A stretch of DNA of 64,000 nt from Mycolicibacterium litorale. GTDB taxonomy: Bacteria > Actinomycetota > Actinomycetes > Mycobacteriales > Mycobacteriaceae. How positions within the stretch are numbered: the first letter of the stretch is position 1; every line of letters begins with the position of its first letter. Location: contig NZ_AP022586.1 of NCBI RefSeq assembly GCF_010731695.1, positions 1,550,001 to 1,614,000 on the forward strand. The letters run 5' to 3'. The notes below the pieces were generated by a model. It ran no database searches and was not told the origin of the DNA. It saw only the letters and a list, made by a program, of their open reading frames with translations. Shown piece by piece: positions 8,440-18,511 of the stretch. Position numbers and translations under genes: made by a program.

Positions 8440-10182
8440 ATGACGAATTCCTCGATGACAGCGCTGCTTGCAGAGCGGGCGCGCCGCCAGCCCGACGATT
8501 GCGCGTACACGTTCATCGACTATGACGTCGACCCGAACGGCTACACCGAATCGCTCACCTGGGCTCAACTGCACAACAGGGCGCAGGTGCTGGCCGAGGA
8601 GTTGACGTTGTTCGGCGCCGCCGGCGACCGGGCCGCCATCCTCGCCCCTCAGGGGCTCGACTACATCGTCGCCTTCTTCGGGGCGTTGCAGGCGGGACTG
8701 ATCGCCGCTCCACTGTCGGTGCCGCAGTACGGGGTTCACGACGAACGCATCTCCAGCGTGCTGCGCGACTGCGCACCGTCGGTCATCCTGACGACGTCGG
8801 CGGTGTCGGCCGAAGTCGCCCGCTACGCGCTGGGCGCAGGTGGCCGGACCGCCACCGTCGTCGAGGTCGACTCGCTGGATCTCGACGCACCCGCACAGAT
8901 GAATGCGCCGCAGGCCAGGCAGTCCAAGATCGCCTACCTTCAGTACACCTCCGGATCGACCCGGGTGCCGGCCGGCGTCGTCGTCACCCACGACAATGTG
9001 GTGGTGAACGTCGACCAGGCGTTCTCCGACTACTTCGACTGCTCCGGGCAGACGCCGCCCGGTATGACCTTCGTGTCGTGGCTGCCCTTCTATCACGACA
9101 TGGGGCTGATCAAAGGGGTGTGCGCGCCGCTGGTGAGCGGGCGCTCCGCGGTGCTGATGAGCCCGATGGCGTTCCTGCAGCGGCCGGCCCGCTGGATGCA
9201 ACAGCTGGCCCTCAACCCTGGATCGTTCAGCGCCGCACCGAACTTCGCGTTCGAACTGGCCGCCCGCCGGACCACCGACGAGGACATGGCCGGACTCGAC
9301 CTCGGCGACGTGCTGGGCATCTGCAGTGGGAGTGAGCGAGTACACGCGGCGACCGTCAAGCGTTTCCTCGACCGGTTCGGCCGCTTCAACCTGCGGGCCG
9401 AGGCCATCAAACCCTCGTACGGTCTCGCCGAAGCCACCGTCTACGTGGCGACGTCCGACCGCGGCCAGGCGCCGAACATCGTCCGGTTCGACTACGAGAA
9501 GCTCTCGAGCGGGCACGCGATGCCCTGCGAGAGCGAAGCCGCCGGCGGCGCCGACCTGCTCGGCCACGGCACCGTGCGGTCGACCACGATGCGCATCGTC
9601 GACCCCGAGAGCGGTAGTGAGAATCCGGCCGGCAAGGTCGGCGAGATCTGGGTCCACGGCGCCAATGTGGCGAAAGGTTACTGGCAGCGCCCGAAGGAGA
9701 CCGAGCGGGCGTTCTCGGGACGCCTGGTCAAGCCGTCCTCGGGTACCCCGGCGGGCCCCTGGCTGCGCACCGGTGACCTGGGCGTCGTCTCCGACGGTGA
9801 ACTGTTCATCATCGGCCGCATCAAGGATCTCCTGATCGTCGACGGGTCCAACCACTACCCGGACGACATCGAGGCCACGATCCAGGAGATGTCGGGCGGC
9901 CGGGTGGCCGCGATCTCGGTGCCCAGCGCGGAGACCGAACACCTCGTCACGATCGTGGAGGTCAAGAAGCGCGGCACCGAGGATGAGCACCACGAGCGGC
10001 TGCGCACCCTCAAACGTCAACTCACCGCCGCCATCTCGACCACGCACCGGCTGCGCGTCGCCGACATCGTCTTCGTGGCGCCCGGCTCCATCCCGATCAC
10101 CACGAGCGGCAAGATCCGCCGCTCGACCTGTGTCGAGCTCTACGGGCGCGGTGAGTTCGAGCGTCTGGACCAGTCGGCATGA
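8440..10182 (+). CDS. Long-chain fatty acyl-AMP ligase (FAAL/FadD26-like), locus 1
   Basis: A 580-residue adenylate-forming enzyme of the FAAL class, which makes acyl-AMP and transfers the acyl group directly to a PKS acyl-carrier domain. The P-loop-like LQYTSGST lies at about 167-174, YGLAEATVY in the middle, and the C-terminal catalytic lysine in TTSGKIRRS (Lys558). The ATG at 8440 begins MTNSSMTALLAERARRQPD, matching the start of the paralogue at 43981; the in-frame extension upstream is non-coding in character. The stop overlaps the PKS1 start (ATGA), as in the fadD26-ppsA pair, and PKS1 begins with an ACP suited to receive the chain. It likely sets the starter fatty acid of locus 1. Confidence 0.92.
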   Translation: MTNSSMTALLAERARRQPDDCAYTFIDYDVDPNGYTESLTWAQLHNRAQVLAEELTLFGAAGDRAAILAPQGLDYIVAFFGALQAGLIAAPLSVPQYGVHDERISSVLRDCAPSVILTTSAVSAEVARYALGAGGRTATVVEVDSLDLDAPAQMNAPQARQSKIAYLQYTSGSTRVPAGVVVTHDNVVVNVDQAFSDYFDCSGQTPPGMTFVSWLPFYHDMGLIKGVCAPLVSGRSAVLMSPMAFLQRPARWMQQLALNPGSFSAAPNFAFELAARRTTDEDMAGLDLGDVLGICSGSERVHAATVKRFLDRFGRFNLRAEAIKPSYGLAEATVYVATSDRGQAPNIVRFDYEKLSSGHAMPCESEAAGGADLLGHGTVRSTTMRIVDPESGSENPAGKVGEIWVHGANVAKGYWQRPKETERAFSGRLVKPSSGTPAGPWLRTGDLGVVSDGELFIIGRIKDLLIVDGSNHYPDDIEATIQEMSGGRVAAISVPSAETEHLVTIVEVKKRGTEDEHHERLRTLKRQLTAAISTTHRLRVADIVFVAPGSIPITTSGKIRRSTCVELYGRGEFERLDQSA

Positions 10183-13100
10183 CGCCGGCCGCGCTTGACG
10201 AAGCCGGATTACGGGCCTGGTTGGTCGACCACCTCACCACCCACATCGGAGTCGAGCGCGACGGCATCGACTTCGACGCGTCGATGGCCGATCTCGGTGT
10301 CGGTTCGCGCGACGCCGTCGTGCTGTCCGGTGAACTGGCCGAACTCCTCGGCCGGACGGTCTCACCCGTCGACTTCTGGCAGCACCCCACGATCAACGGC
10401 CTGATCGGCTTCCTGAGCGCCCCGGCTCCCGAGGCGGAGATCCACGCCGATCCGGGCATCGCCGACGTGGTTCCGCAGCTCTCGGGTACAGAGCCGATCG
10501 CCGTCGTCGGGATGGGATGCCGGATGCCCGGTGGGATCCCCGGCCCCGATGGCCTGTGGCAGTTCCTCGCCGACGGCCGCTGCGCCGTGGGCGAGGTGCC
10601 CGCCGAGCGCTGGCGGCCGTTCGACGACGGTTCGCCGGAGACCGCGGCGGCGCTGTCGCGGACCACCCGGTGGGGATCGTTCCTGCGCGACGTCGAGAGC
10701 TTCGACGCCGACTTCTTCGACATCTCGCCGCGCGAGGCCGTCAAGATGGATCCGCAACAGCGACTTCTACTCGAAGTCGCCTGGGAGGCACTCGAACACG
10801 CCGGTATCCCGGCCGCCTCGCTGCGCCGCTCGCAGACCGGCGTGTTCGCCGGGGCATGCTTCAGCGAGTACGGCTATCTGGCCTCATCCGATCTACCGCG
10901 CGTCGACGCGTGGAGTAACACCGGCGGGGCGTTGAGCATCATCGCCAACCGGCTTTCCTACTTCCTCGACCTGCGGGGGCCGTCGATCACCGTCGACACC
11001 GCCTGCTCATCCTCACTGGTCGCTGTGCACCTGGCATGTCAGAGCCTGCGCTCGGGTGATTCCAACCTCGCGATCGCCGCGGGCGTGAACCTCCTGCTCT
11101 CACCGGCGGTCTTCCATGGATTCGATCAGGCCGGCGCCCTGTCGCCCACGGGGATGTGCCATGCATTCGACGCCGCCGCCGACGGGTTCGTGCGCGGAGA
11201 AGGATGCGGCGTGGTGGTCCTCAAACGACTGCCCGACGCGCTACGGGACGGCGACCGGGTGTTGGCCGTGGTCCGTGGTTCGGCGATCAATCAGGACGGT
11301 CGCTCCAACGGTCTGATGGCACCGAATCCGGCCGCTCAGATGGCCGTGCTGCGGGCGGCGTGCGCCCACGCCGGCATCGAACCGCAGGACGTGGACTATG
11401 TGGAGGCGCACGGCACCGGCACCTTCCTTGGAGATCCGATCGAAGCCAGGGCGCTCGGCTCGGTGATGGGTCGCGGCCGGCCGACGGCCTCGCCGCTGCT
11501 GATCGGCGCGGTGAAATCCAATCTGGGACACCTCGAGGCCGCGGCCGGGGTGGCCGGGTTCATCAAGACGGTGATGGCCCTGCAACGCGGCCGTATCCCC
11601 GCGAACGTCGGCTACGAGTCACCCAATCCCCACATCCCGTTCGATCAACTCCGCCTCAAAGTGGTGGATCATGAACAGGATTGGCCGTCGGTGTCGCGGG
11701 CACGGCGGGCTGGGGTGTCGTCGTTCGGCTTCGGTGGCACCAACGCTCATGTCGTTCTCGAGCAGGCTCCCGACGTCGTCGCCGTGGAGCCGGCGCCCTC
11801 CGCCGCGGTGAGCACGCTCGTGGTGTCCGGCAAGTCCCCCGAGCGGATCGCCGCCAGCGCGGCCGCGCTGGCGGCGTGGATGAGTGGTCCGGGTGCCGGG
11901 GTGGGGTTGGCTGACGTCGCCCACACCCTCAACCACCACCGTGCGCACCATCCGGCCTTCGCCACGGTCTGCGCCCGCGACGGTGTCGACGCGGTGGCCG
12001 GCCTGCAGGCGCTGGCCGCAGGCCACGAGGGCACCGGAGTCGTCGTCCCGCACGAGGGTTCGTGTGGTTCGGGGACGGTGTTCGTGTATTCGGGGCAGGG
12101 GTCGCAGTGGGCGGGGATGGGCCGGCAGTTGTTGGCTGACGAACCCGCATTCGCCGCGGCGATCGAGGAGTTGGAGCCCGATTTCGTCGAGCAGGTGGGG
12201 TTCTCGTTGCGGCAGGTGCTCGCCGAGGGTGAGGCGGTCAGTGGGGATGCGCGGGTGCAGCCGGTGATCATGGGGCTGCAGTTGGCGTTGACCGAGTTGT
12301 GGCGGTCCTACGGGGTGACTCCGGATGCGGTGATCGGTCATTCGATGGGGGAGGTCACCGCGGCCGTCGTGGCCGGGGCGCTCACCCCTGCCGAAGGCCT
12401 GCGGGTCATCGCGGCGCGATCGCGGTTGATGTCCCGACTCGCCGGACAGGGCGCGGTCGCACTGCTGACCATGACGGCCGACGCTGCCGAGGCCCTCATC
12501 GCGCACCATCCGGGTGTGGAGGTCGCGGGGTACGTGTCGCCGGGGCAGACCGTCGTCGCCGGTCCGCCGGAGCGCGTCGATGCGGTGATCGCCGGGGTGC
12601 AGAGCCAGAACCGGTTCGCCCGCCGGGTCAACATGGAGGTGGCCTCCCACACCGCGCTGATGGATCCCATCCTGGGCGAGCTGCGTTCCGAGCTGGCCGA
12701 CCTCACACCGAACACGACGGCGATCCCGTTCATCTCGACGGTGGACGACAGCACCACGGCCCCCCTGTTGGACGCCGACTACTGGGTGGCCAACGTGCGC
12801 AGGCCCGTTCGGCTGAGCCAGGCTATCCTCACCGCCGGCGAGCACCACACCACGTTCGTCGAGATCAGCGCCCATCCGATGCTGACCAACGCGGTCACCG
12901 AAACGCTCGGGGAGATGCATCACCACGCGCTGGGGACGCTCTCACGCGACAGCGACGACACCGTCACCTTCCACACCAACCTGAACACCACACACACCAC
13001 CCATCCGCCGCAAACCCCGCATCCACCCGAACCCCATCCGGTGCTGCCCGCCACACCGTGGCAGCACACCCGGCACTGGATGGACCTCACGGCGCCGCGA

Positions 13101-14939
13101 CGGACCTCGACGGCGTCCGGCGATCCGTCCGCCGTGGCCGCGGGTGTGCTCCCGGCCGAGTGGAACTGCGAGTTGAGCTGGGCCAGCCGCCCCTTCGCGT
13201 CGGTGCAGACCGCGGGCGGCTCGTGGCTGGTGATCGGGAACCCGGAACTGGCCGCCCAGATCGCTCGCGAGTCCGGCGACGGGGCCGAGGTGACCGTCCT
13301 CGACGAGGCAGGCGCGCACGACGGTCGGCTCGACGAGGCGCTGGCGACGGCCGACCACGTGCTCTACGCCCCCGCGTTGCCCGCGGTGTTCGAGGCGGCG
13401 CCAGGGCGCCGGCTGTTCGACACCGCCCGCCGGATCGCCGTGGCGATGAGCGGGATGACCGATCCGGGCCGCCTGTTCCTGTTGACGCGCAACGCGCAAC
13501 CGGTGAGCGAGGGCGACCGCGCGAACCCCGGCCACGCGGTGCTGTGGGGTCTGGGTCGCACCCTGGCGCTCGAGCATCCGGAGATCTGGGGCTCGGTGAT
13601 CGACCTCGACGAACTGGTGCCCGACCGGCTGGCCGCGCGCTGTGTGCTGGCCGAGGCCGGTGGCGAAGACGGTGAGGACCAGGTCGTCTACCGAGCCGGT
13701 GAGCGGCGGGTGGCGCGGCTGCGCCGAGCTCCGCTGCCACAGGCGGCGGGCGCCGGACTGGATCCCGCCGGCAGCCACCTGGTGGTCGGCGCGACCGGCA
13801 ACATCGGCCCGCACCTCATCCAGCAGCTGGCCGACATGGGGGCGGCGACGGTCGTCGCGGTCTCCCGCAATCCGGGCGACCGGCTGAGGGAACTGACCGA
13901 CACCCTCGCCGCGCAGGGCACCGCGCTGGTCACCGTCGCCGCCGACGCCGCCGACGAAACCGCGATGCGCGCGGTGTTCGACCGCTTCGGTGCCGACCTT
14001 CCTGCGCTGGCCGGAATCTACCTCGCGGCCTTCGGCGGCGGTCCCGTCACGCTCACCGAGATGACCGATGACGACGTCACCGCGATGTTCGCTCCGAAAC
14101 TCGACGCGGTGGCGGTGCTGCACAAGCTGTCGCTGACCACCGACATCCAGCAGTTCGTCCTGTTCTCGTCGATCTCGGGGTTGCTGGGCTCGCGGTGGCT
14201 GGCGCACTACACCGCCACCACCACGTTCCTCGACACATTCGCCTACGCCCGGCGGGCCGCAGGCCTGCCCGCGACCGCCGTCAACTGGGGCCTGTGGAAG
14301 TCGTTGGCGGACAACCATACCGAGCACGAACGGCAGGTCACCCTGGAGTCCGGCCTCGAGCCGATGCCCGACGAGGTCGCCATTCAGGCACTGTGGTCGG
14401 TCACCGCACCCGGTGCGCCGGCCCGCTCCACCGTGGTGGCCGCCGACTGGCCGCGGTTGGCCGCCGCCTACCGCACCCGGGCCGCGCTCCGGATCGTCGA
14501 TGACCTCCTGCCGGTCGAGAGCGCCGACGAGGACGGCGCCGCGACGCCGGCGACGCAGCCGGAGACCGAATTCCGGCGCGAACTCGGCGCGTGTGCCCCC
14601 GACGAGCGGGAGCACCTGCTGCGCGGTCACGTGCGGGCCTTGGTCGCCGAGTCGATGGGCCTGACCAGTCCGCAACTGGTGGACCCATCCGCCGGGTTCT
14701 TCCAGTGCGGCATGGACTCGCTGATGAGCGTGACCCTCAAGCGCGCGCTCGGCGAGAGCCTGGGCCAGACACTGCCGGCGTCGGTGATCTTCGACTATCC
14801 CACGGTCGACCGGCTCACCGAATACCTGGCCACCGTGCTGCCCGAGCTGATCGAGGTGGCCGAGAGTGACGACGCCGACGATTACGACGAGTTCAGCGAC
14901 GACGAACTCCTGCAACAACTCTCGGAAAGGCTGAGTTGA
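10179..14939 (+). CDS. Type I PKS1 (ACP-KS-AT-KR-ACP), starter module of locus 1
   Basis: A 1586-residue PpsA-like modular synthase. An N-terminal loading ACP (Ser43 in LGVGSRDAV) receives the FAAL product. KS starts near 105, with Cys276 in VDTACSSSLV. AT follows, with Ser722 in GHSMGEV and a VASH specificity motif (HAFH in typical malonyl ATs). The KR-like domain has GATGNIG at 1204-1210 and Tyr1344, but the position of the usual catalytic Asn is Thr (YTATTTFLD), so activity is uncertain. A C-terminal ACP has Ser1514. There is no DH or ER. The start overlaps the FAAL stop and the stop overlaps PKS2. Its AT core is identical over 351 bases to that of PKS3. Confidence 0.92.
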   Translation: MTPAALDEAGLRAWLVDHLTTHIGVERDGIDFDASMADLGVGSRDAVVLSGELAELLGRTVSPVDFWQHPTINGLIGFLSAPAPEAEIHADPGIADVVPQLSGTEPIAVVGMGCRMPGGIPGPDGLWQFLADGRCAVGEVPAERWRPFDDGSPETAAALSRTTRWGSFLRDVESFDADFFDISPREAVKMDPQQRLLLEVAWEALEHAGIPAASLRRSQTGVFAGACFSEYGYLASSDLPRVDAWSNTGGALSIIANRLSYFLDLRGPSITVDTACSSSLVAVHLACQSLRSGDSNLAIAAGVNLLLSPAVFHGFDQAGALSPTGMCHAFDAAADGFVRGEGCGVVVLKRLPDALRDGDRVLAVVRGSAINQDGRSNGLMAPNPAAQMAVLRAACAHAGIEPQDVDYVEAHGTGTFLGDPIEARALGSVMGRGRPTASPLLIGAVKSNLGHLEAAAGVAGFIKTVMALQRGRIPANVGYESPNPHIPFDQLRLKVVDHEQDWPSVSRARRAGVSSFGFGGTNAHVVLEQAPDVVAVEPAPSAAVSTLVVSGKSPERIAASAAALAAWMSGPGAGVGLADVAHTLNHHRAHHPAFATVCARDGVDAVAGLQALAAGHEGTGVVVPHEGSCGSGTVFVYSGQGSQWAGMGRQLLADEPAFAAAIEELEPDFVEQVGFSLRQVLAEGEAVSGDARVQPVIMGLQLALTELWRSYGVTPDAVIGHSMGEVTAAVVAGALTPAEGLRVIAARSRLMSRLAGQGAVALLTMTADAAEALIAHHPGVEVAGYVSPGQTVVAGPPERVDAVIAGVQSQNRFARRVNMEVASHTALMDPILGELRSELADLTPNTTAIPFISTVDDSTTAPLLDADYWVANVRRPVRLSQAILTAGEHHTTFVEISAHPMLTNAVTETLGEMHHHALGTLSRDSDDTVTFHTNLNTTHTTHPPQTPHPPEPHPVLPATPWQHTRHWMDLTAPRRTSTASGDPSAVAAGVLPAEWNCELSWASRPFASVQTAGGSWLVIGNPELAAQIARESGDGAEVTVLDEAGAHDGRLDEALATADHVLYAPALPAVFEAAPGRRLFDTARRIAVAMSGMTDPGRLFLLTRNAQPVSEGDRANPGHAVLWGLGRTLALEHPEIWGSVIDLDELVPDRLAARCVLAEAGGEDGEDQVVYRAGERRVARLRRAPLPQAAGAGLDPAGSHLVVGATGNIGPHLIQQLADMGAATVVAVSRNPGDRLRELTDTLAAQGTALVTVAADAADETAMRAVFDRFGADLPALAGIYLAAFGGGPVTLTEMTDDDVTAMFAPKLDAVAVLHKLSLTTDIQQFVLFSSISGLLGSRWLAHYTATTTFLDTFAYARRAAGLPATAVNWGLWKSLADNHTEHERQVTLESGLEPMPDEVAIQALWSVTAPGAPARSTVVAADWPRLAAAYRTRAALRIVDDLLPVESADEDGAATPATQPETEFRRELGACAPDEREHLLRGHVRALVAESMGLTSPQLVDPSAGFFQCGMDSLMSVTLKRALGESLGQTLPASVIFDYPTVDRLTEYLATVLPELIEVAESDDADDYDEFSDDELLQQLSERLS
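12062..12412 (+). repeat. AT-domain repeat shared with PKS3 (20199-20549)
   Basis: These 351 bases read identically by eye to 20199-20549 (offset 8137), while the flanks diverge at once. The block spans the AT from just before FVYSGQGSQ to past the GHSMGE serine motif, a pattern expected from gene conversion between modules. Confidence 0.85.
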
Positions 14940-15412
14940 GTCTGATGGCTGTTGGTTCGTCGGATCGCCGGGCGATCATTACTGAGGCGTTGCGCAAGAT
15001 CGATGATTTGTCGGCGCGGTTGGCGGTGGCTGAGCAGGGGGAGACCGAGCCGATTGCGGTGGTGGGTCTGGGGTGTCGGTTGCCTGGTGGGGTGTCGGAT
15101 CCGGATGGGTTTTGGCAGTTGTTGCAGGATGGTCGGTCGGGGATTGTGCGGGTGCCGGAGCAGCGGTGGGATGCTGATGCGTTCTACAGTGCGGATAACG
15201 GTGTGCCGGGGACGATTTGCACGCGTGAGGGTGGGTTTCTGACGTCGTGGCGCCCGGATGAGTTCGATGCGGAGTTCTTCGGGATTTCGCCGCGGGAGGC
15301 TGCGGCGATGGATCCGCAGCAGCGGTTGTTGTTGGAGGTGTCCTGGGAGGCGCTCGAACACGCCGGGATTCCCGCGCAATCGTTGCGGGGCACGCAGACG
15401 TCGGTGTTCGTC
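14936..15412 (+). repeat. 5' repeat shared with PKS3 (18508-18984)
   Basis: About 477 bases including the start codon, docking segment and N-terminal KS match PKS3 at offset 3572; I saw a single difference (CAA versus CAG near 15369). The block is rich in TTG, GGT and GTG codons, unlike the C-ending codons of the flanking regions. Confidence 0.85.
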
Positions 15413-18400
15413 GGACTGACCACGAACGACTACTCACTTCTCTTCGCCGGGAAGCTGCGTAACGAGGACATCGACCCGTACGTGCCGTTCGGGAACGCGG
15501 CGAATTTCGCGGCGGGGCGGTTGTCGTATTTCCTGGGGGTGCGGGGTCCGGCGGTGGTGGTGGACACGGCGTGTTCGTCATCGCTGGTGTCGGTGCATCT
15601 GGCGTGTCAGAGTCTGCGCCGCCGGGAAAGCGATACCGCACTCGCCGCCGGCGTCAACCTCATTCTGAGCCCCGAGAACAGCATCGCCTGTTCGCGCTGG
15701 GGCATGTTGGCTCCCGATGCCCGGTGTAAGACGTTCGATGCGGGTGCGGATGGGTATGTGCGCAGTGAGGGTTGCGGGGTCGTTGTGCTCAAGCGGCTCA
15801 GTGATGCCGAGCGTGATGGTGATCGGGTGTTGGCGTTGGTGCGCGGCTCTGCGGTCAATCAGGATGGGGCCTCCAGTGGGCAGACGGTGCCCAATGGTCC
15901 GGCGCAGCAGGCGTTGTTGCGGCAGGCGTTGGCGTCGTCGCGGTTGAGCCCGGGCGATATCGATTACATCGAGGCGCACGGTACCGGCACGGCGTTGGGG
16001 GATCCGATCGAACTCGACGCACTGTCTGCGGTGTTCGGGGACCGCCAGGGTTCGGCGCCGTTGGTGTTGGGTTCGGTGAAGACCAATCTGGGTCATCTGG
16101 AGTCCGGGGCGGGGATCACCGGGTTCATCAAGACGGTGCTCAGTGTGCGCTATGGGTATATCCCCAAGCATCTGCACTTCGAGCAGTTGACCCCGCATGC
16201 CGGGCCCGGCGCGTCGGAGTTCACGATCGCCGCTGATGGGGTGGAGTGGCCTGCGGTCACTCGGGCGCGCCGTGCTGGGGTGTCGTCGTTCGGGGTGAGT
16301 GGGACCAATGCGCATGTGATCGTCGAGCAGGCGCCGGCGCCGGTGCCGGCGGTGTGGCAGCCGGCACCTGCGGTGAGCACGCTGGTGATCTCGGGTAAAT
16401 CCAATGCGCGGATCGCGGCGACCGCGGAGGTGTTGGCGCAGTGGATGAGTGGTCCGGGTGTCGGGGTGGGGTTGGCTGAGGTCGCCCACACCCTCAACCA
16501 TCACCGCACCCAGCATCCGCTGTTCGCCACCGTCGCCGCCCGCGACCACGCCCAAGCCGTCGCGGGACTACAGGCACTGGCCGCGGCCGAGACGGCGCCG
16601 GGCGTCGTCGGGCCGCACGACGGACCATGCGGTTCCGGCACGGTGTTCGTGTATTCGGGGCAGGGGTCGCAGTGGGCGGGGATGGGCCGGCAACTGCTGG
16701 CCGACGAACCCGCATTCGCCGCCGCGATCGACGCACTGGAGCCCGATTTCGTCGAGCAGGTGGGGTTCTCGCTACGGCAGATCCTCGCCGACGGCGAACC
16801 CGTCACCGGGATCGAACGAATCCAGCCGGTTCTGGTCGCCGTGCAATTGGGGCTCACCGCACTGTGGCGCGCCCACGGGGTGACTCCGGATGCGGTGATC
16901 GGTCATTCGATGGGGGAGGTCACCGCGGCCGTCGTGGCCGGGGCGCTCACCCCTGCCGAAGGCCTGCGGGTCATCGCCACCCGCTCCCGGCTCATGTCCC
17001 GACTGGCCGGCCAAGGCGCGATGGCGCTGCTCGAACTCGACGCCCACGCCACCGAAACCCTCATCGCCGACCACCCGGACGTGACCGTCGCGGTGTACGC
17101 CTCACCGGGGCAGACCGTCATCGCCGGACCGCCCCACGATGTCGACGCGCTGATCGCGGTGGTCGCCGCGCAGAGCCGACTGGCGCGGCGCATCGAGGTC
17201 GACGTCGCATCGCACCACCCGACCATCGATCCGATCCTGCCGGAGCTGCGCACGGCGCTGGCCGGTCTGATGCCGAAAGCCCCGACGATCTCCGTGATCT
17301 CGACTGTCGACGGTGCGGGGACGCCGACGTTCGACGCCGACCACTGGGTGGCCAACGTTCGCAGGCCGGTGCAGTTCTGCCGCGCCGTGACCGCGGCGGG
17401 TGAGGCGCACACCACGTTCGTCGAGATCAGTCCGCACCCGCTGCTGACGCACGCCATCACCGACACCCTCACCGGCGGGCACCACCACACGGTCGCCACC
17501 CTGCAGCGCGACCACGACGACACGCTGACCTTCCACACCAACCTCAACACCGCCCACACCGCGCATCCACCGGACACCCCGCACCCGCCCGAACCCCACC
17601 ACGCGCTGCCCGCCACACCGTGGCGGCACGCCAGTCACTGGCTCCAGGTGCCTGCATCGCGCCGCACCGGAGCCGACTGGGACACACCGGTGCTCAGCTT
17701 GTCCGCGGCCGACGCCGCAGGAGGCGAACCCTGGGTGGTCATCGCCGACGCACCGGTGGCGGAGCGGATCGCCGGCACCCTCGGCGATACGCCCACGGCC
17801 AGGGTCATGGCTCCGGCAGCACTGGCCGACGACGGCTCCGGGGCAGCACTTCTCGACGCCCTGGGGGCGGCGGGCAGCGTGCTCTACGCGCCGAGTGTCA
17901 CACCGGACGGCTTCGACACCGACGCCGGATACCGGCTGTTCGACACCGCGCGGCGACTGACCGCTGCCCTGGTGACGACGGCGACGCCGCCCAGGCTGTA
18001 CATGGTGAGTCCCGACAACCTCCTCGACGGCGACCCCGACCACCCGGCCGGTGCGGTGCTCTGGAGTCTGGGCCGCGTTCTTTCGCTCAGTCATCCGGGC
18101 CTCTGGGGTGGCATCGTCGAACTCGACGAGTCCACGCCGCTCGGTGACGAGGCCGCCGCGGATGACAGCGCTGCCGACGTCCCGGCCGGCGACATCCGGG
18201 ACGTGTGGCGGACCTGCGCGCCGGCTCAGCGGTTCGAGCTGCTCCGCAACCACGTGGGTGTGCTCGTCGCGGCCGTCATGGGGTTGCCGTCCGCCCAGTC
18301 GCTCAACCCGTCCACCGACTTCTTCGATCTCGGGATGGACTCGCTGATGAGCGTGATCCTGCAACGGGCACTCGCCGAAACCCTCGGTGAACTGCTGCCG

Positions 18401-18511
18401 CAGACAATCGTTTTCGACTACCCGACGGTCGAACTGCTCGCCGGACACCTGGCGACGATCGGCGACGCCGAAAGCCTCGGCGAGGCGGAACTCTCGGAAA
18501 GGGTCAGTTGA
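14936..18511 (+). CDS. Type I PKS2 (KS-AT-partial KR-ACP)
   Basis: An 1191-residue module. The N-terminal coiled docking segment (RRAIITEALRKIDDLSARL) precedes KS (Cys213 in VDTACSSSLV), AT (Ser658 in GHSMGEV, VASH motif) and a C-terminal ACP (Ser1136 in LGMDSLMSV). Between AT and ACP only the structural half of a KR remains (it ends near LWGGIVELDES); the NADPH-binding and catalytic half is absent, making the protein 300-400 residues shorter than its sisters. It should leave a beta-keto group. The start is TTG at 14936 overlapping the PKS1 stop, with an ATG alternative at 14945. Most of the KS is near-identical in DNA to PKS3. Confidence 0.92.
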   Translation: MSLMAVGSSDRRAIITEALRKIDDLSARLAVAEQGETEPIAVVGLGCRLPGGVSDPDGFWQLLQDGRSGIVRVPEQRWDADAFYSADNGVPGTICTREGGFLTSWRPDEFDAEFFGISPREAAAMDPQQRLLLEVSWEALEHAGIPAQSLRGTQTSVFVGLTTNDYSLLFAGKLRNEDIDPYVPFGNAANFAAGRLSYFLGVRGPAVVVDTACSSSLVSVHLACQSLRRRESDTALAAGVNLILSPENSIACSRWGMLAPDARCKTFDAGADGYVRSEGCGVVVLKRLSDAERDGDRVLALVRGSAVNQDGASSGQTVPNGPAQQALLRQALASSRLSPGDIDYIEAHGTGTALGDPIELDALSAVFGDRQGSAPLVLGSVKTNLGHLESGAGITGFIKTVLSVRYGYIPKHLHFEQLTPHAGPGASEFTIAADGVEWPAVTRARRAGVSSFGVSGTNAHVIVEQAPAPVPAVWQPAPAVSTLVISGKSNARIAATAEVLAQWMSGPGVGVGLAEVAHTLNHHRTQHPLFATVAARDHAQAVAGLQALAAAETAPGVVGPHDGPCGSGTVFVYSGQGSQWAGMGRQLLADEPAFAAAIDALEPDFVEQVGFSLRQILADGEPVTGIERIQPVLVAVQLGLTALWRAHGVTPDAVIGHSMGEVTAAVVAGALTPAEGLRVIATRSRLMSRLAGQGAMALLELDAHATETLIADHPDVTVAVYASPGQTVIAGPPHDVDALIAVVAAQSRLARRIEVDVASHHPTIDPILPELRTALAGLMPKAPTISVISTVDGAGTPTFDADHWVANVRRPVQFCRAVTAAGEAHTTFVEISPHPLLTHAITDTLTGGHHHTVATLQRDHDDTLTFHTNLNTAHTAHPPDTPHPPEPHHALPATPWRHASHWLQVPASRRTGADWDTPVLSLSAADAAGGEPWVVIADAPVAERIAGTLGDTPTARVMAPAALADDGSGAALLDALGAAGSVLYAPSVTPDGFDTDAGYRLFDTARRLTAALVTTATPPRLYMVSPDNLLDGDPDHPAGAVLWSLGRVLSLSHPGLWGGIVELDESTPLGDEAAADDSAADVPAGDIRDVWRTCAPAQRFELLRNHVGVLVAAVMGLPSAQSLNPSTDFFDLGMDSLMSVILQRALAETLGELLPQTIVFDYPTVELLAGHLATIGDAESLGEAELSERVS
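15721..16398 (+). repeat. KS repeat shared with PKS3 (19293-19970)
   Basis: 678 bases covering the C-terminal KS and the KS-AT linker read identically in PKS2 and PKS3 at the same 3572-base offset, bounded by diverged stretches on both sides. Together with the 5' repeat this marks recent duplication or ongoing gene conversion. Confidence 0.85.
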
